Shown here piece by piece: positions 6,772 to 15,573 of a stretch of 44,136 nucleotides of DNA. The notes beneath the pieces are model-generated. The model searched no databases. It worked only from the letters and a program-made list of their open reading frames with translations, and had not been told where the DNA came from. A program made the position numbers and the translations under genes. The stretch covers positions 1-44,136 of the forward strand of contig ONNS01000009.1 of assembly GCA_900319275.1 (NCBI GenBank), given 5' to 3'. How positions within the stretch are numbered: position 1 is the stretch's first letter; each line of letters opens with the position of its first letter. The stretch is from an uncultured Eubacteriales bacterium (GTDB lineage Bacteria; Bacillota; Clostridia; Oscillospirales; Oscillospiraceae).

Positions 6772-9129
6772 ATGAAAAAGAAACGCTTTGCCAGATGGAT
6801 CGCCCTGGTGCTCTGTCTCGCCTCCGCCCTGAGCCTCGCCGCCTGCGGGGACAGCGGCGAGCCGGCGGCCGCACCTTCAGAAACGGCGGAGAGCGCGGAG
6901 ACGGCAGCCGTCCCGGACAGAGGCGCGCCGGACCGCTCCGCGCTGAAATATACAGAGGCCATCGAGGCCTACCGAAAGAGCGATTGGTCAGCGAACTGGA
7001 TCTGGACAAAGGGCTGTTCCGAGGATAGTTATGTGGCCTTCCGCAAAACCTTTACGCTGGACGAGGACCTGCCCTCGGCGACGGCCTTCATCTCCGCGGC
7101 GGACAAATACGTCCTCTGGGTAAACGGCGAACTGACGGTGCTGGACGGCTCGCTCAAGCGCGGACCTACGCCCTATGACTCCTATTATGACGAGGTGGAG
7201 ATCACAAACCTCCAGGCAGGCGAGAACGTCATCGCGCTGCTTGCGGTGTTCAACGGACGCAGCGGCGACGGCTCCATCATGCCTGTGATCGTGGACGAAG
7301 AGGGGGACGAATATCCCCAGGCCGGCCTGCTGTTTGAAATGAAGCTCGGCAATACGAGCATCGCGTCTGACGCAAGCTGGAAGGCGCAGCGCCACACGGC
7401 GTACAAAAACCGCGTGACCGGCGGCGCGGATTATGTCCGCTACGAGCAGTCCTCCATGTTGGCCGAGCGCAACGTTTTCTTTGACGCCCGCGACGATCTC
7501 GGCGACTGGACGAGCCTCGGATACGATGACGCCGCCTGGGAAAACGCGAGCCTGATTGCAAGACCCGGGGATCTGCCTTTCGGCGCGCTCTACGCGCCGA
7601 TCATTCGCCCGATCCGCTTCCATGAGGTGAGCGATTGCCTCAACGCCGCCGGTTATCTGAACCGTGAGCTGACCGAGGATACTGTGCTGGTGCTGGAGCT
7701 GCCCGGAAACATCCAGTTCACGGCCTGTTTCGAGCTGGAAGCGCCCGCCGGCAAAAAGCTGACCTTCTATACCGACACCTATACCGATCGGGAGAACATC
7801 CCCAATTTCAAGGACACCTACATCACCGCATCCGGCGCCCAGCGCTATGAAAACTATCCCTGGCGCTCCGGCTCCAGGCTGATCATCGAGGCCGAGGCCG
7901 GCGTGACCTTTACGAAGCTCGGCTACCGCAAGAGCGAATTCAACGGCGACTGGGTCACGCCCTTCCGCTCCTCCGACGCTGCGCTGGATCAGCTGTGGCA
8001 GGAGAGCCTGAACACCGTCGCCATCTGTATGCGCGACACCTATATGGACTGCCCCGAGCGGGAGCGCGGCCCCTATATGGGAGACGCCTCCAACCAGATC
8101 GACGCCGCGCTCTACGGCTATGACGAGAGCGCGTTGGCTATGACGAAAAAGGCGATCCTGGCCTGCATTGCATGGACCACCGACTCCGGCGCGATCCCCA
8201 GCCGCGCCCCCAGCGTCAAGCCGCAGGAGATCCCCAACCAAAGTCTGGCCTTTATGTCCAGCGCTTATCACTACTGGCTCCATTCGGGTGACAGCGAGAC
8301 CATGACCGCCTATTACCGGGCTTTTGTCGATTACCTCAAGCTCTTTGAAATGGAAAACGGACTGCCCAAATACCGCGCGGGCTCCTGGCAGTGGAACGAC
8401 TGGGGCAATAAGATCGACGCGGAGCTGCTGCAGGTGGGGCTGTATTATTACGCATTGAATCTGACCCGTCAGCTGGCGGCGGATCTCGCCATCACGGACG
8501 ACGAGGCCTTCCTCACCGAGCGGATGGATTCCATGAAGGCTGCCTGGCGCGCGGCGTATACGACGCCGGAGGGCTTCCGCAGCGCAAACAGCAAGAACGT
8601 GGATGATCGGGCAAACGCCATGCTGGCTCTTTCCGGTCTGGCCGACGAGAGCGACTATGAGCAGATCTGCGCCGTGCTGACGAGTACCTGTGAAGCAAGC
8701 CCCTTTACCGAGAAGTACGTGCTGGAGGCGCTGTGCGTCATGAGCCGCGTCGATCTGGCCGTGCAGCGGATGCTTGAGCGCTATGATCCGATGCTCCATG
8801 ACGAATGGGACACGCTCTGGGAGCAGTTCAACGACAATGTGGGCACCTATAACCACGGTTGGAGCGCCGCTCCGCTCTATATTCTCTCCAAATATGTCGT
8901 CGGCGTGCGCCCCACGGCGCCGGGCTTTGCGCGCTATGAGCTGACGCTGACCGAGATACTGGACGAATACGCCTGCAGCGTGTATACGCCGAGAGGCGAG
9001 CTCCGCGTGGAGAAAGCGGGCGACACGGTGACGCTCACCGCCATCGACGGGGAGGGGACCGTGATCCTGCCCAACGGCGAAACCGTGAGCATCACAGAGG
9101 CGGGGACCTATACCATGTCCCTTAAATAA
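6772..9129 (+). CDS. GH78-like alpha-L-rhamnosidase lipoprotein
   Basis: 785 residues with a lipobox (SLAAC) and a low-complexity Ala/Glu linker, so it is tethered outside the cell. The N-terminal half holds beta-sandwich domains (ANWIWTKG; ISAADKYVLWVNGE). The C-terminal half is an (alpha/alpha)6 barrel with DCPERERGPYMGD at 426-438, the GH78 signature region, and near the end a short stretch containing YNHGW and GVRPTAPGF. GH78 enzymes release alpha-L-rhamnose from plant glycosides and rhamnose-rich pectins. The motif is a variant of the usual DCPQR form, so substrate could differ. It has GGAGGA ahead of the ATG, starts the operon GH78, GH3-B and a small membrane protein, and is divergent from GH3-A. 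Confidence 0.78.
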   Translation: MKKKRFARWIALVLCLASALSLAACGDSGEPAAAPSETAESAETAAVPDRGAPDRSALKYTEAIEAYRKSDWSANWIWTKGCSEDSYVAFRKTFTLDEDLPSATAFISAADKYVLWVNGELTVLDGSLKRGPTPYDSYYDEVEITNLQAGENVIALLAVFNGRSGDGSIMPVIVDEEGDEYPQAGLLFEMKLGNTSIASDASWKAQRHTAYKNRVTGGADYVRYEQSSMLAERNVFFDARDDLGDWTSLGYDDAAWENASLIARPGDLPFGALYAPIIRPIRFHEVSDCLNAAGYLNRELTEDTVLVLELPGNIQFTACFELEAPAGKKLTFYTDTYTDRENIPNFKDTYITASGAQRYENYPWRSGSRLIIEAEAGVTFTKLGYRKSEFNGDWVTPFRSSDAALDQLWQESLNTVAICMRDTYMDCPERERGPYMGDASNQIDAALYGYDESALAMTKKAILACIAWTTDSGAIPSRAPSVKPQEIPNQSLAFMSSAYHYWLHSGDSETMTAYYRAFVDYLKLFEMENGLPKYRAGSWQWNDWGNKIDAELLQVGLYYYALNLTRQLAADLAITDDEAFLTERMDSMKAAWRAAYTTPEGFRSANSKNVDDRANAMLALSGLADESDYEQICAVLTSTCEASPFTEKYVLEALCVMSRVDLAVQRMLERYDPMLHDEWDTLWEQFNDNVGTYNHGWSAAPLYILSKYVVGVRPTAPGFARYELTLTEILDEYACSVYTPRGELRVEKAGDTVTLTAIDGEGTVILPNGETVSITEAGTYTMSLK

Positions 9130-9147
9130 ATACAGAAGGGGTAGGAC

Positions 9148-12069
9148 ATGAGAAAGTATCAGAAATGGATCGGGCTCACCGCTCTGTTCGCGCTGTTGTT
9201 CAGCCTGGCTTTGAGCCTGACGAGCTCGGCTTTCTATTACTCCGGCTATGTGAACAGCTTCCTGGGCTTGACAGGGAAGACGATAGCTGTTGAGGGGGAC
9301 ACAAATTACTACCCCTCTGCCTATGGCGAGCTGAACGCTGTAAACGCCGATCGGCTGATGGCCGACGAAAAGGAGCACTGCATCCGCGCCATGCACGAGG
9401 GCACGGTCATGCTCCGCAACGAAAACGGCGCTCTGCCGCTCTCTGCGTCAGAGCGCAGGGTCACGATCTTCGGCAATAACGCGGCCGATCCGGTTTATCG
9501 TGCCAACGCCGGGAACGCCAGTTTTTCCGGTGAATACGGTGGGACGCTTTACGAGGCCTTTGAGCAGGCGGGCTTTCGCGTAAACCCGACAATACGCGGC
9601 GCCTACGAAAACAGCGGCGTGCGCCGCAATTCCGTCGCTTCCCGCGGCAATTCCTCCATCGGCGAGGTACCGGTCAGCTTTTATACGGATGCTATGAAGG
9701 CAAGCTTCGGCGAATATGCCGATGTGGCGTTTGTCCTTTTCACGCGCTACGGGGGAGAGGGTGTTGACCTTGATCTGAAGGATGCTGATGGCGTTCCCAT
9801 GCTTTCCCTTCACGAAAGTGAAGCAGACCTTCTCCGAATGATCCGGCAGAGCGGCGTGTTCAAGAAGACGGTAGTCCTTATCAACAGCCCCTTTGCGATG
9901 GACGTGCAGTGGATCGAGGACGGGGAATACGGCGTTGACGCCTGCCTTGTCTTTGGAGCTGCCGGAGACTACGGTTTTATCGGCCTCGCGGATATCCTTA
10001 CCGGCGCGGCTGATGTGACCGGGCACCTGGCCGACACCTGGGCAGCTTCAAGCCTGTCAAGCGCAGCGGTGCAGAACTTTGGCGACTATCAGTTTACGAA
10101 TCTCGAAAAGCTCTATGGCGACCGCTATGTCGTCTATGCCGAGGATATCTACGTCGGTTATAAGTATTATGAGACCCGGTATCAGGATGAGGTGCTTGGG
10201 CTGAACAATGCAGCATCGTCTGCTGGCGCCTTTATGGGTGACAGCTGGAGCTACGCCGACGAAATGGCGTATCCCTTCGGCTACGGCCTGTCCTATGCGC
10301 GCTTCACGCAGGAACTGGAGGATATTATTTGGGATCAGAGCGCCCACACGGTGACTGCCAGGGTAAAGGTCACGAACGAGGGCGGGTTTGACAGAGAGTC
10401 AAAATCCCTTGTCCAACTCTACGCACAGCTGCCCTATGAGGCAGGCATGGCGCAGAAATCCGCCGTGCAGCTCATCGGTTTTCAAAAAACGTCTGCACTC
10501 GGCACCGGCGAGAGTGAAACGGTCACCGTGACGGTTTCCGATTACTTTTTCGCTACCTATGACGAAAACGCGCAGAACGGGGCGGACGATTCGAAAACAG
10601 GCTGCTATGTGTTTGACGCGGGAGACTACTATTTTGCCATCGGCAGCAGCGCTCACGACGCGCTCAATAATATCATGGCGAAAAAAGGCGTGAGCGGAAT
10701 GTTCGACGAAAAGGGGAGCTCCGTCGCAGGAGACAGTGCCAAGGCTGTGAAAGCGACGCTCGACGCATACGATAACAGAAGTTATGCCATGAGCCCCGTG
10801 ACGGGAGCCATCGTATCCAATCAGCTTCAAAACGCTGACCTCAACGAATATATTGACGGCGCTGTGGCCTATCTGAAGCGCGACGACTGGAACAGCTTCC
10901 CGAAGCCTGTTGAAGATCTGACCGCTACAGATGAAATGAAAGAGCTGATGATCGGCGCTTCCTATATAAAACCGGCAGACGCGCCGGATACCGGAGAGCT
11001 TCGCTTCGGTGAGGACGTGGGGTTGAAGCTCGTCAATATGATGGACGTTCCCTATGGCGATGCGGAATGGAAAAGCTTCATTGATCAGCTCAGTATCAGC
11101 AACCTTGCCACCGTTTGCGGCGATAACCGTGGCGTCGTGGCGATCCCGGAGGTCGGCAAGCCTGCAAACGCATCCACAAACGGCCCGAGCGGTGTTCAGG
11201 GGAGCTACATCAACGGCAACGGCAAGGCCTGTACGCTTTACGTTGACGAGCCGATTCAGGCCGCAACCTTTAACCTCGAGCTTGCTGCCGAGCGCGGCGC
11301 TTTTATGGCCGAAGACGCCGCCTATGCCAATGTTACCATGGTATTCGGTCCCGGCGCAAATATCCACCGTACCGCTTATCTCGGGCGCAACAGCGAATAC
11401 TTTTCCGAGGACGGATTTCTGAGTTATCAGATGAGCCGCGCCAACGCTGTTCCCATGACGGAGAGAGGGATCATCACGGGCTTTAAGCATTTCTGCCTCA
11501 ACGATCAGGAGGTCAACCGTCATGGGGTCGCTACCTTTGCGACCGAACAGGCCTGCCGCGAGATCTACTTCAAAGCCTTCGAGGGCGCTCTCGCAGATGG
11601 CGCAGGTCTTGGCGTGATGACGAGCTATAACCGCATCGGGCTCACGGCCTCTCCGGCTCATAAGGGTGCTCAGATCGAGATTCTCCGCAACGAATGGGGC
11701 TTTAAGGGCATTAATATCACCGACTCCAGTAAGGACGCCGCTGACTATGTCCTCACCGCGGAGTGTATCACAAGCGGCACCGACCTGTTTTTAAGCGACA
11801 CAGGCAGGCAGTCTGAACTCAGCAATCTTGCTGTAAAGAACCGCGACGGAAATATCCTCAACTGGATGAAAACCGCGAATGAGCACTTCTACTATGCCCA
11901 CAGCCGCAGCGTACTCATGAACGGCCTGGCCGAGGAGACGGTCATTGAGGAAACGGTATACTGGTGGCAACCCACACTCATCGCACTGTGTGCTGGCCTG
12001 GGGGCGTTGACCGTGGCTTCGCTCGCCGTGTACATATGGAAAGCGTATCGGAAAAAGGAGGCCAAGTAA
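9148..12069 (+). CDS. GH3-B: membrane-anchored family 3 glycoside hydrolase, permuted
   Basis: 973 residues with an N-terminal membrane anchor (about 7-30) and the same reversed order as GH3-A: alpha/beta domain first (RYGGEGVDLDLK), Fn3-like domain (YPFGYGLSYARF), then barrel with FKHFCLNDQEVNRHG and nucleophile Asp859 in NITDSSKD. It ends in a membrane helix introduced by YWWQPTLIAL and a basic tail. It groups with GH3-C (15574), not with A/D: both share DTNYYPSAYG near residue 55 and TDSSKD at the active site. Cotranscribed with GH78 upstream (18-nt gap) and the small membrane protein downstream (1-nt gap). A rhamnosidase plus beta-glycosidase pair suits rhamnoglucosides, though this is inference. 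Confidence 0.9.
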   Translation: MRKYQKWIGLTALFALLFSLALSLTSSAFYYSGYVNSFLGLTGKTIAVEGDTNYYPSAYGELNAVNADRLMADEKEHCIRAMHEGTVMLRNENGALPLSASERRVTIFGNNAADPVYRANAGNASFSGEYGGTLYEAFEQAGFRVNPTIRGAYENSGVRRNSVASRGNSSIGEVPVSFYTDAMKASFGEYADVAFVLFTRYGGEGVDLDLKDADGVPMLSLHESEADLLRMIRQSGVFKKTVVLINSPFAMDVQWIEDGEYGVDACLVFGAAGDYGFIGLADILTGAADVTGHLADTWAASSLSSAAVQNFGDYQFTNLEKLYGDRYVVYAEDIYVGYKYYETRYQDEVLGLNNAASSAGAFMGDSWSYADEMAYPFGYGLSYARFTQELEDIIWDQSAHTVTARVKVTNEGGFDRESKSLVQLYAQLPYEAGMAQKSAVQLIGFQKTSALGTGESETVTVTVSDYFFATYDENAQNGADDSKTGCYVFDAGDYYFAIGSSAHDALNNIMAKKGVSGMFDEKGSSVAGDSAKAVKATLDAYDNRSYAMSPVTGAIVSNQLQNADLNEYIDGAVAYLKRDDWNSFPKPVEDLTATDEMKELMIGASYIKPADAPDTGELRFGEDVGLKLVNMMDVPYGDAEWKSFIDQLSISNLATVCGDNRGVVAIPEVGKPANASTNGPSGVQGSYINGNGKACTLYVDEPIQAATFNLELAAERGAFMAEDAAYANVTMVFGPGANIHRTAYLGRNSEYFSEDGFLSYQMSRANAVPMTERGIITGFKHFCLNDQEVNRHGVATFATEQACREIYFKAFEGALADGAGLGVMTSYNRIGLTASPAHKGAQIEILRNEWGFKGINITDSSKDAADYVLTAECITSGTDLFLSDTGRQSELSNLAVKNRDGNILNWMKTANEHFYYAHSRSVLMNGLAEETVIEETVYWWQPTLIALCAGLGALTVASLAVYIWKAYRKKEAK

Positions 12070-12070
12070 C

Positions 12071-12451
12071 ATGAAAAAACTGACAATCGGGAGAGTACTG
12101 CTCCTCATTGCGGGGGCTGTGGCGCTTTCAGGAAGCGTTCTGTACCTTGTTTTCGACGGCACAGACAGGACATTTCATACCTTTGGTTTCATTCTCGGTA
12201 TAGTCGGAGCGGCTTCCACAGCCATCGCGCTGTTCACGGACGCTGAGGTTTCCCCACTTGTGCCTGCGGTGCTTTACGCAGCAGCCTGTGCACTTGTTCT
12301 GAGGGTCGCGGTGCCGAGCCTCAGCGATGTGTGGAACCATGTAAACTTTATCGGGGGAAATGCCTTTCTTGGAATGACCTTTGCGGGTGTATATCTTACC
12401 GCAGCCATCCTTGGTGTAATTGTTTGCTTCGCGGGAATCACAAGAAAATAA
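12071..12451 (+). CDS. Small four-helix membrane protein, GH3 partner
   Basis: 126 residues, almost all in four predicted membrane helices (about 9-27, 34-54, 64-82, 100-121) with short loops. It begins 1 nt after the GH3-B stop and shares that operon. A homologue (18446) sits 1 nt behind GH3-C. They share LIAxxxAxxGxxLYLV near the start and an F-[IF]-GG-N/D segment followed by a TFA helix near the end. The family is not recognised. The repeated linkage suggests it helps insert, hold or organise the doubly anchored GH3 in the membrane. There is no catalytic motif. Confidence 0.75.
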   Translation: MKKLTIGRVLLLIAGAVALSGSVLYLVFDGTDRTFHTFGFILGIVGAASTAIALFTDAEVSPLVPAVLYAAACALVLRVAVPSLSDVWNHVNFIGGNAFLGMTFAGVYLTAAILGVIVCFAGITRK

Positions 12452-12454
12452 GAA

Positions 12455-12496
12455 AAAATGCTCCTCTGCCCTGTTAAGAGCAGAGGGGCATTTTGA
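12455..12496 (+). terminator. Terminator of the GH78 operon
   Basis: A 15-bp stem (12455-12469 with 12480-12494, one G-T pair) ending in a TTTT run. It follows the small membrane gene and abuts the MITE. The A/T-flanked stem could also work on the other strand, where it would follow the kinase gene beyond the MITE. Confidence 0.85.
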
Positions 12497-12667
12497 TAGG
12501 GCAACACCGCTTAATGCGGCAAGAGCGAATGTCGAGAAAATATGGGCGTAGGGTCTGATGATGACACTTTTTCGCAGGCATACTTTGTGTATGGCAAGAA
12601 AAAGTGACGAAATCAGGGCACAAATTTTCCGGCAGGCGCCGCAGCCGTATTGTGCGGTGTTGCCCTA
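12497..12667. mobile_element. 171-bp MITE with perfect 14-bp terminal inverted repeats
   Basis: TAGGGCAACACCGC (12497-12510) is the exact reverse complement of GCGGTGTTGCCCTA (12654-12667). The outer TA on each side could be a TA target duplication, as for IS630/Tc1-type elements. Inside is a second hairpin: CACTTTTTC (12565-12573) with GAAAAAGTG (12598-12606), and within it CATAC with GTATG. There is no coding capacity. The right end overlaps the last codon of the sensor kinase gene. Confidence 0.85.
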
Positions 12668-14011
12668 AGTCTGAGCAGGGAACAGAACACTGAGGAAAAA
12701 CATGTTGCCATCGACCTTGATCTCCAGTTTTCCGCCGTACTGTTCCGCAACATACCGGATGCTTTTGGTTCCATAGCCGTGTCGGGCGGAATCGTCTTTC
12801 AGCGTCGAGAGGTTTCCGTCGGTATAATGGATGGTCCCGTCAAAGTAATTACATTCCTCGATCTCTAACTGGCCGTCATTCTCGTGACAGGTGAGGGTGA
12901 TGACCTTGTTCTCCGGCTCTGCGAGCTTTTCCACCGCTTCGATCGCGTTGTCCAAAATGTTGCCGAAAAGAGAATAGGTTTGCACGGCACTGAGAAAAGC
13001 AAATTTCGGGCCGTCGGCCAGACAGGTGAAGGCGATCCCCTTTTTTCGACACACTATGGCTTTCTCGCAGAGAACAATATCCAGGATATCGTTGCCGGTT
13101 TTGATGTTGGCGTCGTAAAACTGAATCGCTTCACGCAGGGCATCCGTTTCTTCCTCGGTCAGCTTGCCCTCGATCCGATGGATGATGTGCTTGAGGTCAT
13201 GGCACTTCATGTTGATGACCTCCATATTGGCCTTGACCGATTCAAACTGAAGTTTTTCCTGCTTCATGAGCTGGTTGAGAACGTTGATCTGCTGCTCCTT
13301 TTCATTCTGCGAAAAGATGCCGCGCCCAAACATCAGCACCACCAGGCTGAAGATGATGGTAAAGAGCTTGATGACGATATTCAGCGCCATGCTCTCGCCC
13401 TCATAGGTGCGCGCGATGCAGACGAGGACCGTCACGATAGCCACCGTTGAAACGGAGAGAAGCACGATGTTCCGCCTGGTGCGCTTATCGCTGGTCAGGC
13501 GCCCGCGCGGATGGAAAAGGAAAACCAGGAAGCTGTATGTCCCGAAGCGAACCAGGAAAAACAGCAACCATTCCCATCCTGTGAGATCCTGAGTTTGTGC
13601 GTGAAGCAGTGAAATTGTCGCGCGGTCGTTGATCCCCAGGAGGTTTTGCAGCAGCGGATAGACCTTGTTGCCAATCTGGTAGGCAGCCATACCGCAGGAA
13701 AAAGCCATCAGAAGCTCCTCCGGCGTATCCTCCCAGCAGAAAAGCAGAAACAGAAAGTTATATAAGGCGATCAAGAGATAGCAGACGACCCGCACAAGGA
13801 GGCTTTGCGCTTCCGTGTTCCATATGGCAAGCAAATAGGCTAATATGATGCCCTCCAGAAAAACGATCGCCAGGCGCAGAAAGAAGGCATTCCGCTTTCG
13901 GACCTGACCGCAAAACAGGGCGATGCTGAGCTGAGATTCCAGAAAGGTCAGGATCAGGGAAAAGCCGTCAAAGGCGTATTTCCCCAGAATCGAAACAATG
14001 GTATCAATCAT
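12665..14011 (-). CDS. GHKL sensor histidine kinase (AgrC/HPK10 type)
   Basis: 448 residues. Six or so membrane helices fill residues 1-230, followed by a linker and a kinase core. The phosphoacceptor is His271 in MKCHDLKHII. The N box is NILDNAIEA (about 351) and the G box is HGYGTKSI. This is the class that senses peptides or membrane-borne signals and pairs with LytTR regulators. I chose the ATG at 14011, which overlaps the end of the regulator gene by 8 nt; an upstream in-frame ATG would lie deeper in that gene. The stop codon TAG is provided by the end of the MITE, so the original C-terminus may have been altered. No agrB/agrD-like genes are nearby. Confidence 0.88.
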   Translation of the reverse strand: MIDTIVSILGKYAFDGFSLILTFLESQLSIALFCGQVRKRNAFFLRLAIVFLEGIILAYLLAIWNTEAQSLLVRVVCYLLIALYNFLFLLFCWEDTPEELLMAFSCGMAAYQIGNKVYPLLQNLLGINDRATISLLHAQTQDLTGWEWLLFFLVRFGTYSFLVFLFHPRGRLTSDKRTRRNIVLLSVSTVAIVTVLVCIARTYEGESMALNIVIKLFTIIFSLVVLMFGRGIFSQNEKEQQINVLNQLMKQEKLQFESVKANMEVINMKCHDLKHIIHRIEGKLTEEETDALREAIQFYDANIKTGNDILDIVLCEKAIVCRKKGIAFTCLADGPKFAFLSAVQTYSLFGNILDNAIEAVEKLAEPENKVITLTCHENDGQLEIEECNYFDGTIHYTDGNLSTLKDDSARHGYGTKSIRYVAEQYGGKLEIKVDGNMFFLSVLFPAQT

Positions 14012-14717
14012 GCCTCGCCGCCCCCGTGAACTGGGCAAAGCGGTCGGCAAATTCCTTGCGCTTCGGGTGGCTGATCTGAAGCGCCTCTCCCGCCACCTGT
14101 ACCGTTAAGCCCTCGATCTTCTCCACATAGGCAAGGTTTACCAGCAGATAGTTGTTGCATCGGGCAAAGCCCTGCCCGTCCAGTGCCGCTTCCACGCTTT
14201 TCATGGTCTGATACTGGCGGAATTGGCCGGATCTCGTGTGGTATATGCAGTGGTGGGATCGCACCTCGACGTACGTGATGCGGTCCGGCGACAGCTTGAC
14301 AAAGCCGGTCTCCGTGCGGATGAGAACGTCACGGTCCTCCTTCTTGGGGAGCTTGCTGAGCGCCCGCGTGAATTTGAGGGCGAAGGAGGGGTATTCCACC
14401 GGCTTGACGATGAAATCGGAGGCGGAGACCTCATAGCCCCGGATGGCATACTGCCCCATGCTGGTGACAAAAATCAGCATGACGTTTTCGTCCTTCTCCC
14501 GCAGCATCCGGGAGGCGTCCATCCCGTTCATCATGGGCATCATGATGTCCATGAACACGATCTCATAGTCTCCTGCGTATTGCTCAAGAAAGCTGATCAC
14601 GTTGTAAAAAACGCAGATCTGCAGGGTCAGCTTATGCTCGTCGGCATATTTCTTCAGCGCGTTTTCCAGCCGAAGCGCGTGCTCCCTGTCATCCTCTACG
14701 ATGGCGATTCGAATCAT
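14004..14717 (-). CDS. LytTR-family response regulator
   Basis: 237 residues. The receiver domain has acidic pair D9/D10, phosphoacceptor Asp57 in VFMDIMMP and the lysine in FIVKPVEY. The C-terminal LytTR domain (about 135-235) has ITYVEVRSHHCIYHT and FARCNNYLLVNLAYVEKI. LytTR proteins bind paired direct repeats about 21 bp apart upstream of promoters. Four such pairs occur in this window, one of them in the region just upstream of this gene on the opposite strand. I chose the ATG at 14717, with AAGGGG about 9-10 nt upstream. Two further in-frame ATGs lie upstream. It is cotranscribed with the kinase and is a prime candidate regulator of the whole GH locus. Confidence 0.9.
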   Translation of the reverse strand: MIRIAIVEDDREHALRLENALKKYADEHKLTLQICVFYNVISFLEQYAGDYEIVFMDIMMPMMNGMDASRMLREKDENVMLIFVTSMGQYAIRGYEVSASDFIVKPVEYPSFALKFTRALSKLPKKEDRDVLIRTETGFVKLSPDRITYVEVRSHHCIYHTRSGQFRQYQTMKSVEAALDGQGFARCNNYLLVNLAYVEKIEGLTVQVAGEALQISHPKRKEFADRFAQFTGAARHD

Positions 14718-14740
14718 GTTTCTCATCCCCTTCATTCGAT

Positions 14741-14769
14741 ACTATAAACAATTGGCGCAAAAAAGTCAA
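14741..14769 (-). promoter_or_regulatory. Promoter of the two-component operon
   Basis: On the minus strand TTGACT (14769-14764), a 17-bp spacer and TATAGT (14746-14741) form a strong sigma-A promoter 24 nt before the chosen start codon. Unlike the GH promoters it has a good -35 box and no direct repeats, so expression is probably constitutive. Confidence 0.75.
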
Positions 14770-14800
14770 TTTGAAACGAAACTTCGTGGGCATGGGATGA

Positions 14801-14868
14801 AAGAGTGTGCTGTTTCAAAGCAAGGTTATGCGATTGGAATTGAAGAAGAGGCGTGAAACAAATATGCT
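14801..14868 (+). promoter_or_regulatory. Promoter of the lipoprotein/GH3-C operon with 21-bp direct repeats
   Basis: AAGAGTGTGC (14801-14810) and AAGGTTATGCGATT (14822-14835) start 21 bp apart. Four bp later is TTGAAG (14840-14845), then 17 bp and TATGCT (14863-14868). The spacing matches the GH78 and GH2 promoters base for base. Confidence 0.76.
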
Positions 14869-14916
14869 GTCCATGCAACAACGGGGAAAATACGCCCCGA
14901 TATAGGAGGAACGAAA

Positions 14917-15543
14917 ATGAAAAAGCTTCTGTCCATCATCCTCGCAGTCGCCATGGTGGCGGTTCTGCTGGCCGGCTGCGGCGGCAGCGCGGCGTCCGGC
15001 AACGCGAAAACCGTCGGCGTCTACCTCTCTCCCGCAGAGCTTTCCTATTCCAACATGCGTCCCCAGTATAACTACTATCTGACCACCTTCACCCAGCAGG
15101 AGATCACGCTCCTGGACGACAACACCTATGTCGCCATCGTCTCCGCTTCCACCTTCTCCGCGCTGGAGCTGGCTGAGAGCACCAACGACGCCAAGGGCAA
15201 CGAGCGCACCAACTCCATTGTCAAATACTACGGCACCTACACCTCTCAGGTAAACGATCTCGACGAGGATCTGCTGGACGTCGTCCTCTCCGCTCCCACC
15301 CGCGTCGTGGAGAGCTATGACCAGACCTACTGGCTGGATACCGACAACTGGAACGACGACATGGGCAAGAAGGTCGTGCCGCCCACGGGCGTTGATCAGA
15401 ACACCGGCGCCGCGATCTACGACCCGGACGCCCAGCCCTGGACCGCCGCCCAGTTCCTCGAAAGCCTGAGCTTCACCGGCGCAAGCATCCAGGTCAACCA
15501 GAAGACCGCCAGCTTCGATTACACGCCCGAGCTTTCGGCCTGA
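14917..15543 (+). CDS. Lipoprotein of unknown function
   Basis: 208 residues with a lipobox (LLAGC) and a Gly/Ser start to the mature chain. The rest looks like one beta-rich domain (ITLLDDNTYVAIVSAS, then IVKYYGTYTS) followed by an acidic, Tyr/Trp-rich tail with a VVPPTGVDQNTG loop. The family is not recognised. It resembles in outline the first repeat of the lipoprotein at 18893: a beta strand with D-[DG]-[NT]-[TA] followed some 50 residues later by Y-x-G-x-[YW]. It is the first gene of the operon, 30 nt upstream of GH3-C, preceded by AGGAGGAA. A surface glycan-binding partner for GH3-C is a plausible guess. Confidence 0.78.
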   Translation: MKKLLSIILAVAMVAVLLAGCGGSAASGNAKTVGVYLSPAELSYSNMRPQYNYYLTTFTQQEITLLDDNTYVAIVSASTFSALELAESTNDAKGNERTNSIVKYYGTYTSQVNDLDEDLLDVVLSAPTRVVESYDQTYWLDTDNWNDDMGKKVVPPTGVDQNTGAAIYDPDAQPWTAAQFLESLSFTGASIQVNQKTASFDYTPELSA

Positions 15544-15573
15544 TCCTGTCCACATGACCCGGAGGGACAAGCG

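Noticed and set aside
12497-12667. CRISPR-like or riboswitch reading of the 171-bp repeat-ended segment
   Set aside because: There is a single pair of inverted ends, not tandem direct repeats with spacers, and no downstream gene in a leader position. A MITE fits better.
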